Of a DNA stretch of 44,401 bases, positions 1 to 8,170 are shown piece after piece. Source of the DNA: JACKCP01 sp051744925 (GTDB taxonomy: Bacteria > Desulfobacterota > Desulfobacteria > Desulfobacterales > JACKCP01); NCBI GenBank assembly GCA_051744925.1, contig JBNJDM010000004.1, positions 1 through 44,401 on the forward strand, in the 5' to 3' direction. The notes beneath the pieces were generated by a model. It ran no database searches, was not told the origin of the DNA, and saw only the letters and a program-made list of their open reading frames with translations. Within the stretch, counting starts at the first letter, position 1; each line of letters starts with the position of its first letter. The position numbers and the translations under genes are program-made.

Positions 1-1076
1 GGATAAGCTGTTTCAACCTGGCTTCTTTCCCTTGCCATAAAAGTAATTGCTTTTGCAAAGGTTATATCTTTATCTATTCTGTGGTGCCTTACTTTCATTC
101 CTTTTGTAAATTCACCTGAGCATATTCTTACAAAAGCTATTCTGTCCCTGTGCTGAGGGTCCATGTTTGCCTGTATTTTAAATGCAAATCCTGTGAAATC
201 TTCTTCTTCCGGATTTACAAATCTTGTATGGGTTTCCCTTGGATACGGTGCAGGAGCATATTCGGATAAAGCGTCAAGAATCTCCTGAACTCCGAAATTG
301 TTAAGTGCAGATCCGAAAAATACCGGAGTCTGGGTTCCGTTAAGGAAAAGTTCCAGATCAAAAGGGTCTGCTGCACCTTCGATAAGTTCTACATCTTCTC
401 TTAGTTTGTCTGCAAGTGAACCAAGGGTTTCATCAAGTTTTGAATCTTCCAGATTTTCAATCTGAATAACATCTTCAGGGAGTTTGTCCTGGCCTGCCCT
501 GAACAAAAGAATCGATTTGTCTACCAGATTGTATACACCTTTAAATTCCTTGCCCATTCCTATAGGCCATGAAAGGGGAGTACATTCAATCTGAAGCTTT
601 TCTTCGATTTCAGCGAGGATATCAAGAGGTTCCAGGCCGACCCTGTCGAGTTTGTTTATAAAGGTTATTATGGGAGTATTTCTCATTCTGCATACTTCCA
701 TAAGTTTTTCAGTCTGGGGCTCAACACCGTTGGCACTGTCTATTATCATCAATGCCGAGTCTACAGCAGTAAGAACCCTGTATGTGTCTTCAGAAAAATC
801 TTTATGACCCGGAGTATCAAGAAGGTTCATTTCAAATCCGTTATAATTGAATTTCATAACAGATGTGGTAACAGAAATACCTCTTTGCTGTTCAACAGCC
901 ATCCAGTCGCTTGTGGCATGGCGGTCAGACTTTCTTGATTTTATTGCGCCGGCCTGTTCTATTGCTCCCCCGAAAAGCAAAAGCTTTTCAGTAAGTGTTG
1001 TTTTACCTGCATCAGGATGGCTTATTATGCCGAATGTTCTTCGTTTTTTTATCTCTTTTTCAATTTTTTTGCTCAT
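1..1076 (-). CDS. prfC: Peptide chain release factor 3 (RF3), 3' end beyond window
   Basis: Translational GTPase that removes RF1/RF2 from the ribosome after peptide release. Translating the minus strand from the ATG at 1076 gives about 358 residues of an open frame running off the left edge; RF3 is usually about 525-530 residues, so roughly the last third is missing. Visible are G1 (SHPDAGKTTLTEK), the RF3-typical DWMAVEQQRGISVTTSV switch region, G3 (LDTPGHKDFSEDT) and G4 (NKLDR). The RF3-specific stretch separates it from EF-G and LepA. It lies 19 bp behind the stop of the helicase gene on the same strand, with GGAAAG as a plausible ribosome site in that gap, so the two are probably co-transcribed. 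Identification is firm. Confidence 0.95.
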   Translation of the reverse strand, partial: MSKKIEKEIKKRRTFGIISHPDAGKTTLTEKLLLFGGAIEQAGAIKSRKSDRHATSDWMAVEQQRGISVTTSVMKFNYNGFEMNLLDTPGHKDFSEDTYRVLTAVDSALMIIDSANGVEPQTEKLMEVCRMRNTPIITFINKLDRVGLEPLDILAEIEEKLQIECTPLSWPIGMGKEFKGVYNLVDKSILLFRAGQDKLPEDVIQIENLEDSKLDETLGSLADKLREDVELIEGAADPFDLELFLNGTQTPVFFGSALNNFGVQEILDALSEYAPAPYPRETHTRFVNPEEEDFTGFAFKIQANMDPQHRDRIAFVRICSGEFTKGMKVRHHRIDKDITFAKAITFMARERSQVETAY

Positions 1077-1095
1077 TTATACTTAACTTTCCATA

Positions 1096-3243
1096 TTACG
1101 GTTGTGCATTTGTTATTACAGGTTCTCTTAAAATAAGTTCAATACCTTCCAAAGCTGCGGCAGCTTCTGCCGGAAATACTTCAGTAAGATTTTTTATATG
1201 ACGTAAATTATCAGCTGTTCTTAAAAAGAGCCTTACAAGGTCTCCTTCAGCAATTTCACTTAAATCGCTTACATCTTTCCACGGAACTCCCATTGCCCAG
1301 TGATATGTCAGTACTGCCGGGGTAAGGTAAAGCTCGGGAGCATTAAAACCGTTTTTTCTCAGCTGAAGGAAAAAGGGATCAAGCTCATTTTTTATTTTTG
1401 TATATTCTTTTCTCAATGTTTTCGGTATTGATCTGTGATGTAAAAGATCATCCTTGTATTCCCTGTCTGTAACAAAGCATGAGATAACAGCAGCAAGCAT
1501 TACAGGAGAATCAGGGAAAAGGCCTGCTTTAAATCCTTCGGCAACAACAACAGGATAATCTATCCTCAGTTTTGATGCCCATGATCCGTCAAATGTAAGA
1601 TTGTCTTTTTCATTTACATAACCCCAGTGCTTAAGAAACATAAGCCTTTTTTCAAAGTCTTTTTTAAGTTCTTCTGAGTTGCCAAGCTGGTAAGAGGCAA
1701 GTGATTTTTGAATTAAAGTCTTTATTTGATCAGGATTGTGAGACAATAAAAGGTTTAAAACCATGGAAAAGTTAATTTTAATTTTACTTTTAACAGGCCC
1801 CGGGTTTTTAGAAAAAATTTTTCCAAGAAGTTTAAGATCCATAAATTTTCCCGGAAGTGCAATTGTAAAACCTATGTTATCCATGCCTCTTCTGCCTGCA
1901 CGTCCAGTCATCTGATGAAGTTCTGTAGGAGTAAGAGGAAGAAATTCAACTCCGTTAAATTTATCGGAATTGGACAGAACAACAGTTCTTGCAGGAAAAT
2001 TAACTCCTGCTGCAACAGTTGTGGTTGCAAATACAGCATTTAAAAGACCTTCGGTCATAAGTTCCTCAACCGCTTCTTTCCACGGAGGAAGGTGCCCGCT
2101 GTGATGAGCAGCAACTCCTGACTTAAGAACAAACTTAATCTGTGGATGATCTTTAATATGCGGATGTTTTTCCACAAGATAATCAAGCTTTGCAGCAAGT
2201 TTTTTACGTTTTCCCTTTTCAAGCTTTAATCCGTTCATTGCACAGATTTCAACTGCATTGTCACAGTCAGCTCTTGATTTTAAGAAAAATATAGCAGGAA
2301 GCAGTTTGTACTGTTTCATAAGGTTTATTATATCTCCCATTGGTGGGAGTTTGCCCGGATGAGAAAGCAATGGTCTGTGAGGGTTTGAAGCGTATTTTTT
2401 TACTTTTTTATAAAGTGTGTTTGATAACCCTTTTTTCCCATTTTCCAAAGGCTCAAAAAGTGGAAAAAGAGTTCCTGAGGGATGAAGAAACAAAGGGTAT
2501 AAATCGACCGGTCTTTCAGTTGCTTTTATTCTTTTGCACGGTCTGTGTCTTATAGATTCCATCCATCCTGATATTTCATCAGCATTATCTATTGTTGCAG
2601 ACAAAAGTAAAACAGGGATTCTGACCGGAAGATAAATAAGGACTTCCTCCCATACAACGCCTCTGTCTTCGTCTCCAAGGTAATGGGCTTCATCCATTAT
2701 AACATAATCTGAATCTATATCTCTTCCTTCATGCATTGCGTCATAAAGGTGGTTCCTGAGTATTTCAGTTGTTCCGATAACAATCGGTGCGTCAGGAAAT
2801 TCTTTTCTGTCTCCTGTAAGTATGCCCACATTTTCTGAGCCGAATTTTTCTGAAAAAATATTGTATAAAGTATTTGTAAGAGCCTTTAAAGGAGAAGCAT
2901 ACCATGATTTTCCCCCTGATTTGAATATTTTTTCCATGGCAACTTCGGCAATCCATGTTTTGCCGGCGCCTGTGGGAGCTGTAACTATACAGTCTTCAAG
3001 AGGAACAAGATCTATTGCTTCCTGCTGAAATTTATCAGCTTTGAATTCTTCATTTTCAGGGACTCCGATTCTTGAAAAAACCCCTTTTAATTTTTTGTCT
3101 GATCCCGGTTTTAATGAAGAAGGGTTAAAAGGCTTTTTATTTTTATTGAAACCTTTGTTTTTATTAAATTTTTTTTTATAATTAGATTTGTTAGAATTAT
3201 TTTTTTTAAAATTTTTCGAATTATTAAATTTTTTACTATCCAT
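1096..3243 (-). CDS. Ski2-like DEAD/DEAH-box RNA helicase with Lys/Asn-rich N-terminal tail
   Basis: ATP-dependent superfamily 2 helicase, 715 residues. Seen: Walker A APTGAGKT at 89-96, DEAH at 184-187, SAT (motif III) at 215-217, and motif VI QMTGRAGRRG at 444-453, followed by a roughly 250-residue C-terminal part. Motif VI and the domain spacing resemble the Ski2/Mtr4 group (RNA remodelling) more than RecQ or UvrB helicases. Residues 1 to about 54 are almost only Lys, Asn, Phe, Ser and Gly, a probably disordered, basic, nucleic-acid-binding tail. It precedes prfC by 19 bp in the same direction and diverges from the U32 gene, which suggests an RNA/translation role; this is inference. The substrate is unknown. 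AGAG lies 5 bases before the ATG. Confidence 0.85.
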   Translation of the reverse strand: MDSKKFNNSKNFKKNNSNKSNYKKKFNKNKGFNKNKKPFNPSSLKPGSDKKLKGVFSRIGVPENEEFKADKFQQEAIDLVPLEDCIVTAPTGAGKTWIAEVAMEKIFKSGGKSWYASPLKALTNTLYNIFSEKFGSENVGILTGDRKEFPDAPIVIGTTEILRNHLYDAMHEGRDIDSDYVIMDEAHYLGDEDRGVVWEEVLIYLPVRIPVLLLSATIDNADEISGWMESIRHRPCKRIKATERPVDLYPLFLHPSGTLFPLFEPLENGKKGLSNTLYKKVKKYASNPHRPLLSHPGKLPPMGDIINLMKQYKLLPAIFFLKSRADCDNAVEICAMNGLKLEKGKRKKLAAKLDYLVEKHPHIKDHPQIKFVLKSGVAAHHSGHLPPWKEAVEELMTEGLLNAVFATTTVAAGVNFPARTVVLSNSDKFNGVEFLPLTPTELHQMTGRAGRRGMDNIGFTIALPGKFMDLKLLGKIFSKNPGPVKSKIKINFSMVLNLLLSHNPDQIKTLIQKSLASYQLGNSEELKKDFEKRLMFLKHWGYVNEKDNLTFDGSWASKLRIDYPVVVAEGFKAGLFPDSPVMLAAVISCFVTDREYKDDLLHHRSIPKTLRKEYTKIKNELDPFFLQLRKNGFNAPELYLTPAVLTYHWAMGVPWKDVSDLSEIAEGDLVRLFLRTADNLRHIKNLTEVFPAEAAAALEGIELILREPVITNAQP

Positions 3244-3317
3244 AAAGACTCTCTTTAATTATTATCCAGAGTTTGCCTATAACACTTATTTAATATTTAC
3301 TGCAAGTGAGGAAATAA

Positions 3318-5312
3318 ATGATTAGAAAAAAACAGGAATTTAAACCGGAAATACTTGCTCCTGCAGGTAACATAGACTCGTTTTTTGCAGCAGTCGCAGC
3401 AGGAGCAGACAGTATTTACTGCTCTTTGAAAAACTTTTCAGCAAGAATGGAGGCTGATAATTTTTCTATAGAAGAACTCTCAAGACTTTCTGTACTTGCA
3501 AAAAATCACGGAGTTAAGCTTTATATTGCCATAAATTCAATACTTAAAGATTCTGAAATCGATAAAGTCGGACGGATGGTGGTAAGAATTAAAAGATATG
3601 TCAGGCCTGATGCCCTTATTGTTAATGATCCTGCAATGATTGAAATAGCAGCAGAAGCAGGAATAAGGTGCGAGCTTCATCTTTCAACTCTTTCAGGATT
3701 TTCTATTCCTTCAGGTCTTAAAACTGCTTCTAAGTTTGGAATAAAAAGGGTTGTACTTCCAAGGGAGTTTAATATTGATCAGATTAAACTTCTGGCTGAT
3801 CAGAAATCAGGTGTTGATCTTGAAGCCTTTATTCACGGATCTTTATGCTACGCAATTTCAGGAAGGTGTTACTGGAGCAGCTGGCTTGGCGGAAAAAGCG
3901 GATTGAGAGGAAGATGTGTTCAGCCGTGCAGAAGAGCTTATGAGCATGGAAAAGACAAAAACAGTTTTTTTTCATGTATGGATCTTGGTCTTGATGTTCT
4001 TGTTAAAGTTCTTCAGGAGGTAAAAGAGGTTAAAACCTGGAAAATAGAAGGACGAAAAAAAACACCCCATTATGTTTATTATACTGTATGGGGTTATAAA
4101 AGTTTGCGCGATGTTCCAATGACTGCAAAAGAGAAAAAAGAGACAGTAAAAATTTTTGATGAGTCCCTTGGGCGTCCTCTTTCTCATTACAATTTTCTTC
4201 CCCAGAGAACACATAATCCTGCTGAAGATAATGCTGAAACAGGTTCAGGCAAATTTCTGGGAAGAGTATCAAGGGATCAGGACAAAATTTTTCTTCAGCC
4301 AAGGGAAACTCTTATAAAAGGTGATAAATTAAGGGTAGGTTATCAGGGCGATTCATTTCATTCAGTTATATATGTGCCTGTATCTATACCAAAAGGAGGT
4401 AAGTTTGTTTTACGACCTGGTGATTTTAAAAAGAATCCTCCTTCAAAAACACCTGTTTTTTTAATCGACAGAAAAGAAAAAGAGCTTGTTGATCAAATTA
4501 ATCAGCTTAAAAAAGAATATGATGAAACTGAGCAGGTAAAAACAGCAACTGTTTCATTTAATATTCCTGATGTTAAAAAGGTAAAACCGAAAAGATCTGA
4601 TAAAATCATCAATACTTCTGTTAAAAGAAGTGGTGCAAACAGCAAGGGTCTAATCAGAGACGGGGTCTGGGTTGACGAAGCTTTTATAAAAAGGCTTGAC
4701 TCAGACTCAAAGGTTTTTGACAGGTTTGCCTGGTTCTGGCTTCCTCCTTTTATATGGCCGGAAAAAGAGCAGATGTATATAGATGCTGTTGATAAAATTA
4801 TTAAAAGAGGCGGGTTTAATTTTATTGTAAACAATCTCTGGTACACAGGTATATTTAAAAATATGAAAGATCTTAATGTGTGGGGCGGTCCTTTTTGTAA
4901 TCTGTCAAATTTTGCAGCTGCAAATATTTTTAAGAAAGCCGGGTTAAAAGGAGCAATAGTAAGTCCTGAATTAACCGGAGAAGATATGCTTTTAATGCCT
5001 GAAAAATCGCCTCTTCCTCTTGGTGTAATAATTAAGGGGAGCTTCCCTTTTGCTGTTTCTGCAATAACACCAAGGGGTCTTGAAGAAAATGATGTTTTTA
5101 TGAGCCCTAAAAAAGAGGCTGGTTTTGTAAAGGAATACGACGGTTTAAGCTGGGTATATCCGGGATGGGAGCTTGATTTGAGTGATAAAAGAGATCAGCT
5201 CAGAAAAGCCGGGTATGTTTTTTTTGCGGAAATGGATGAAAATATTCCGCCTGAAATAGCAAAAACAAAAAGAAAAAAATCTAAGTGGAACTGGGATTTA
5301 AAGCTTTTATAA
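3318..5312 (+). CDS. U32-family protein (RlhA/TrhP-like; peptidase U32 fold)
   Basis: 664 residues. The N-terminus EILAPAGNIDSFFAAVAAGAD and the signature around residues 174-204 (GSLCYAISGRC, then GRCVQPCRR) are diagnostic of family U32. Cysteines 177, 184, 200 and 204 form the cluster that in the E. coli members RlhA and TrhP is linked to RNA hydroxylation (23S rRNA C2501 and tRNA U34 respectively). The length is close to RlhA (about 650-670) and there is a beta-rich middle part at about 310-390. The exact substrate cannot be told from sequence, and older annotations call this family collagenase-like peptidase. GTGAGGAA lies just before the ATG. It diverges from the helicase across 74 bp, which must hold both promoters. 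Confidence 0.85.
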   Translation: MIRKKQEFKPEILAPAGNIDSFFAAVAAGADSIYCSLKNFSARMEADNFSIEELSRLSVLAKNHGVKLYIAINSILKDSEIDKVGRMVVRIKRYVRPDALIVNDPAMIEIAAEAGIRCELHLSTLSGFSIPSGLKTASKFGIKRVVLPREFNIDQIKLLADQKSGVDLEAFIHGSLCYAISGRCYWSSWLGGKSGLRGRCVQPCRRAYEHGKDKNSFFSCMDLGLDVLVKVLQEVKEVKTWKIEGRKKTPHYVYYTVWGYKSLRDVPMTAKEKKETVKIFDESLGRPLSHYNFLPQRTHNPAEDNAETGSGKFLGRVSRDQDKIFLQPRETLIKGDKLRVGYQGDSFHSVIYVPVSIPKGGKFVLRPGDFKKNPPSKTPVFLIDRKEKELVDQINQLKKEYDETEQVKTATVSFNIPDVKKVKPKRSDKIINTSVKRSGANSKGLIRDGVWVDEAFIKRLDSDSKVFDRFAWFWLPPFIWPEKEQMYIDAVDKIIKRGGFNFIVNNLWYTGIFKNMKDLNVWGGPFCNLSNFAAANIFKKAGLKGAIVSPELTGEDMLLMPEKSPLPLGVIIKGSFPFAVSAITPRGLEENDVFMSPKKEAGFVKEYDGLSWVYPGWELDLSDKRDQLRKAGYVFFAEMDENIPPEIAKTKRKKSKWNWDLKLL

Positions 5313-5437
5313 ATTAGCTATAAGCAAAGAATCTGTCGGAAAAAATGTAACCAAATCAGTTTATATTTATCTTTTTGATTTGAGTATTGGTCTTAGATGC
5401 TGGCATAAAAAATTAATCCTGGCGTTTTCCGGATGGT

Positions 5438-5466
5438 TTGACAATATTTTTTCACGGGGGTAGAGT
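5438..5466 (+). promoter_or_regulatory. Candidate sigma70-type promoter of the flavoprotein gene
   Basis: TTGACA (5438-5443), 17-bp spacer, TAGAGT (5461-5466). The -35 is perfect and the -10 matches 4 of 6. It would give a leader of about 175 nt that includes the palindrome at 5611-5628. Confidence 0.5.
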
Positions 5467-5610
5467 TTTTTAGTCGATTTGAGTGTTTTGTATTTTATAA
5501 AGAACAGTTCTTTTTATACTTTTAAAATATGAAATTTTCAAATTCAGGTAATACTAAAATTTATGGGGATAAAATTTTGAATCTGACCCAGGAGGGTTAG
5601 AAAAATAAGT

Positions 5611-5628
5611 TTTAGTTTTAAAACTAAA
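5611..5628. promoter_or_regulatory. Perfect 18-bp palindrome, candidate operator
   Basis: TTTAGTTTTAAAACTAAA reads the same on both strands. It ends 20 bases before the ATG at 5649 and about 9 bases before its ribosome site (GGAGG). Position and perfect symmetry suggest a dimeric repressor site or a leader hairpin masking translation; which one cannot be told from sequence. In such AT-rich DNA a chance palindrome is not excluded. Confidence 0.4.
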
Positions 5629-5648
5629 TGTTTTTTAACGGAGGAGTC

Positions 5649-7352
5649 ATGTCGAGAAAAATTGTTATTATAGGTGCAGTAGCTCTCGGTCCTAAAGTTG
5701 CCTGCAGGGTGAAAAGGACAGAGCCTGATGCTGAAGTTCTTCTTATAGACAAAGAAAAGTTTATTTCATACGGCGGCTGCGGGATTCCGTATTATGTTTC
5801 AGGGGATGTAAGCGATTCCTCAGATCTTATGAAAACAAGTTTTCATATGGTAAGGGATGAATACTTTTTTAATAACTGTAAAGATGTTCAGCTTATGACC
5901 GGAACAGAAGTTGTTGACATCGACAGAAAGAATAAAAAAATAAAGGTTGTTCATTCCGGCGGATCTGAAGAATGGCTTGCATATGATAAACTTGTGCTTG
6001 GAACAGGATGCAGGGTAAGAGATATTAATATTGAAGGTCTTGATCTTGATAATGTTTTCGGAGTTGGAAAGCTTCAGGATGCCATTGATATAAAATCGAG
6101 AATTACATCAGGTTCTGTTTCAAAGGCTGTTGTTGTTGGCGCCGGATTTATAGGCCTTGAAATGGCTGAAGCTCTTGCTGATATGTGGGGTATAGAAACA
6201 AGCGTAATTGAGATAGCAGATCAGATTATGCCCGGATTTGTAGGTAAGGAAATGGCTGAAGTAGCCATGAATGAAATGAAGGAAAATGAAGTAGATTTTT
6301 ATCTCAATGAAACTGTTATAGCTATAAAGGGTGATGGAAAAGCCCAAAAAGTTATTACTGACAAAAGAGAGCTTGATGCTGATCTTGTTATTATGGCTCC
6401 GGGAGTAATTCCAAATTCTGAGCTTGCCCAAAAAGCTGGTCTTGCTGTAGGTCCGTGCAACGGAATTATGGTAAATGAAAGACTTGAAACATCAGATCCT
6501 GATATTTATTCAGGAGGAGACGGTGCTGTTGTAAAAAATCTTGTTTCAGGTCAGTGGGGATATTTCCCGCTTGGATCACTTGCCAACAGACAGGGGAGAA
6601 TAATAGGCTCCAATATAACTGGTTCTGCAAAAAAATTTCCAGGAGCAGTAGGAAGTTTTGTTGTAAAGCTGTTTGACGGATGTCTTGCAGGAGCCGGGCT
6701 TAATCTTGATAACGCAAGAAAGGCAGGATTTGATGCTGTAAGTGTCCAGATGTGTCAGCTTGACAGGGCTCATTTTTATCCTGAAAAAGATTTGATGTAT
6801 TTAGAACTTGTTGTTGAAAAAGAGACAAGAAAAGTTCTCGGCATTCAGGGTTTTGGAGGTAACGGTGATGCTGTTGTTGCAAGAATAAATCCTGTTGCTG
6901 CTATACTTGATAAAAGTCCTGATATTGATGATATAAGCAATCTTGAAGTTGCATATTCACCTCCGTTTGCTTCTGCAATGGATGTTGTTAATGCCCTTGG
7001 CAATGTTGCAGACAACCTTCTTGATGAACGTCTCAGACCCATAGGAAGTACTGAGTTTGATGAATACTGGGAAAAAATCAAAAACGGTGAGGTTGCATTA
7101 ATAGACTGCAGAGCAGAAAAAGATGCAAGACCTTTTGTTGAAAAGTATCCTGATTTTTGGAAAAGTATTCCCCAGGATGAGCTTAGAAAGAGAATAGATG
7201 AAGTTCCAAAAGATAAAAAATTAATACTTGTATGCAACACAGGTGTAAGGTCCTATGAAGCCCAGCTGAATCTTGATGAGCTCGGATACAATGACAATGT
7301 AAGTGTTCAGGGCGGAGTAGCTTTTATGAAAAAATGGGGAATGGATCTTTAA
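5649..7352 (+). CDS. CoA-disulfide reductase-like FAD/NAD(P)H oxidoreductase with C-terminal rhodanese domain
   Basis: 567 residues from the ATG at 5649, chosen because ACGGAGGAGTC sits directly before it; an in-frame ATG at 5628 lacks such a site. Residues 1 to about 450 are a pyridine nucleotide-disulfide oxidoreductase: redox Cys44 in SYGGCGIPYYVSGD (single-cysteine type, as in CoA-disulfide reductase and NADH oxidase), an NAD(P)H-binding VVVGAGFIGLE at 161-171, and an FAD-contact SGGDGA motif. Residues about 465-567 form a rhodanese domain with catalytic-type Cys529 in VCNTGVRSY. Family fusions of this kind reduce CoA disulfides, per/polysulfides or NADH-linked sulfur species. The first Rossmann loop reads GAVALG instead of the usual GGVAGG. 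Cytoplasmic, with no signal or membrane segment. The exact substrate is inferred only. Confidence 0.88.
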   Translation: MSRKIVIIGAVALGPKVACRVKRTEPDAEVLLIDKEKFISYGGCGIPYYVSGDVSDSSDLMKTSFHMVRDEYFFNNCKDVQLMTGTEVVDIDRKNKKIKVVHSGGSEEWLAYDKLVLGTGCRVRDINIEGLDLDNVFGVGKLQDAIDIKSRITSGSVSKAVVVGAGFIGLEMAEALADMWGIETSVIEIADQIMPGFVGKEMAEVAMNEMKENEVDFYLNETVIAIKGDGKAQKVITDKRELDADLVIMAPGVIPNSELAQKAGLAVGPCNGIMVNERLETSDPDIYSGGDGAVVKNLVSGQWGYFPLGSLANRQGRIIGSNITGSAKKFPGAVGSFVVKLFDGCLAGAGLNLDNARKAGFDAVSVQMCQLDRAHFYPEKDLMYLELVVEKETRKVLGIQGFGGNGDAVVARINPVAAILDKSPDIDDISNLEVAYSPPFASAMDVVNALGNVADNLLDERLRPIGSTEFDEYWEKIKNGEVALIDCRAEKDARPFVEKYPDFWKSIPQDELRKRIDEVPKDKKLILVCNTGVRSYEAQLNLDELGYNDNVSVQGGVAFMKKWGMDL

Positions 7353-7442
7353 GGAATAATAGTCTGAAAACCATAAATTTTTCTTTAACTGAATATTAAC
7401 CGGATAAAAAGTTTAGTTTTTCTTCAGTAAAAAAGAAAAAAA

Positions 7443-7472
7443 CTTCCGGGAGGAATTAATCTCTCCCGGAAG
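7443..7472 (-). terminator. Intrinsic terminator of the PilZ gene, overlapping its last codons
   Basis: Perfect 10-bp stem CTTCCGGGAG / CTCCCGGAAG (7443-7452 with 7463-7472) and a 10-nt loop. On the minus strand it is followed by TTTTTTTCTTTTTT. The upstream arm encodes the last residues of the PilZ protein and the loop contains its stop codon. On plus no T run follows, so it works in one direction only. Confidence 0.85.
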
Positions 7473-7791
7473 CACTATCATTTACAATTTTAATCTCTTC
7501 TATCATAGATTCGAGTCTTGTAACCAATTCAAGGTCACTTCTGTGAAATTTTACAGCTATTCCTTCAGGGGTGCTTCTGACAACTACTCCTGATATACTC
7601 ATATAGTTCTGGTACGGGAAAGGGACTGTAAGAGTGATCTCGTTTCCGATACGAACATCATTTGATGTTTTTATAAAAATACCGCCTGCACTTATATCTA
7701 CAATATATTCTTTATAAATTCTGTTTCTGTCTATATAATCAACAGGCATAAAATAAGGTTTTCTTGGATGATATCTTTTTTCTTCAGTCAT
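7456..7791 (-). CDS. Single-domain PilZ protein (putative c-di-GMP receptor)
   Basis: 111 residues, essentially one PilZ domain. It carries both c-di-GMP-binding signatures: RYHPR (R6 and R10, the RxxxR motif) and DISAGG (D32, S34, G37, the DxSxxG motif), followed by beta strands ending in GIAVKFHR. Such stand-alone PilZ domains act as adaptors that change partners when c-di-GMP is bound; the partner is not encoded next to it. AGGT lies 8 bases before the ATG. It is convergent with the flavoprotein gene and ends in its own terminator, so it is a single-gene unit. Confidence 0.88.
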   Translation of the reverse strand: MTEEKRYHPRKPYFMPVDYIDRNRIYKEYIVDISAGGIFIKTSNDVRIGNEITLTVPFPYQNYMSISGVVVRSTPEGIAVKFHRSDLELVTRLESMIEEIKIVNDSASGRD

Positions 7792-7805
7792 TTTTTTTAC
7801 CTGAA

Positions 7806-7833
7806 TTTATATTGTTTAGTGATATTGTTTCAA
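7806..7833 (-). promoter_or_regulatory. Candidate promoter of the PilZ gene
   Basis: On minus: TTGAAA (7828-7833), 16-bp spacer, TATAAA (7806-7811). The predicted start would be only about 8 nt before the ATG, giving a nearly leaderless transcript, which lowers confidence. Confidence 0.35.
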
Positions 7834-7958
7834 CACAGAAATCAGGATTACAGCTGAGTATTGTGTTGCTGACCTGAAATATCGGATAATAAAATTATTA
7901 TAGGATATTATGGTTAAATGTCTATGAGGTTAGAGACTCATTTGAATAGGAAAAACCC

Positions 7959-8021
7959 ATGATTAAGAGCTGGATATATTTAGCATATCTATTGGTTTCA
8001 GTGTTCTGTATGTGTGTTTAG
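7959..8021 (+). CDS. Possible 20-residue hydrophobic peptide
   Basis: ATG at 7959 preceded at proper distance by AGGA, then 20 codons and TAG: MIKSWIYLAYLLVSVFCMCV. The product would be a single hydrophobic segment with one basic residue near the N-terminus, like small membrane peptides or toxin-like peptides. No homology is recognised, and a 20-codon frame with a ribosome site can arise by chance in AT-rich DNA. Listed because it is too short for ordinary gene calling. Confidence 0.12.
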   Translation: MIKSWIYLAYLLVSVFCMCV

Positions 8022-8056
8022 GTTGGCTTGAATAAATAAAAAACATGTTTTCTGAT

Positions 8057-8139
8057 AATTAGTAGCTGAACGAAAACTGTCTTTTTTGCCCATTTCTGGG
8101 TTAGATAAAAAATTTTAGTTTTCAGCCAATCACTAATTA
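8057..8139 (+). repeat. Dispersed inverted-repeat element, copy A (about 83 bp)
   Basis: The left arm starts AATTAGTAGCTGAACG and continues to CCCATTTCTG (8098); the right arm is about 8106-8139 and ends CAATCACTAATTA. The ends are imperfect inverted repeats (AATTAGT...ACTAATT, then CTGAACGAAAACT against AGTTTTCAG). Both arms recur at 10362-10512 in opposite orientation with about 85% identity by eye. Non-coding; MITE/REP-like by structure. Confidence 0.6.
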
Positions 8140-8170
8140 TTTGCTGATCGAAAGCTTACTTTTTTGTTCA
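8136..8170 (+). repeat. Second, degenerate arm of the same repeat, directly adjoining copy A
   Basis: AATTATTTGCTGATCGAAAG and the following CTTACTTTTTTG align with the left arm of copy A (AATTA, GCTGA, CGAAA, CT, CTTTTTTG conserved). No matching right arm follows, so it looks like a partial or decayed copy in tandem. Confidence 0.4.

Larger units (their letters stand above)
5313..5648. other. Intergenic region upstream of the flavoprotein gene
   Basis: 336 bp without a credible gene. It holds a candidate plus-strand promoter (5438-5466) and a perfect 18-bp palindrome (5611-5628) just before the ribosome site of the flavoprotein gene, both listed separately. No clear T-tailed hairpin follows the U32 gene. 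The stretch is very AT-rich. Confidence 0.6.

Noticed and set aside
3130..3240. Low-complexity A/T-rich stretch that looked like a tandem repeat
   Set aside because: It is explained by Lys and Asn codons of the helicase N-terminal tail and has no regular period.
5313..5350. Possible further arm of the dispersed repeat (AATTAG...CTGTCGGAAAA) behind the U32 gene
   Set aside because: Matches only short pieces of the arm with large gaps; not distinguishable from chance.
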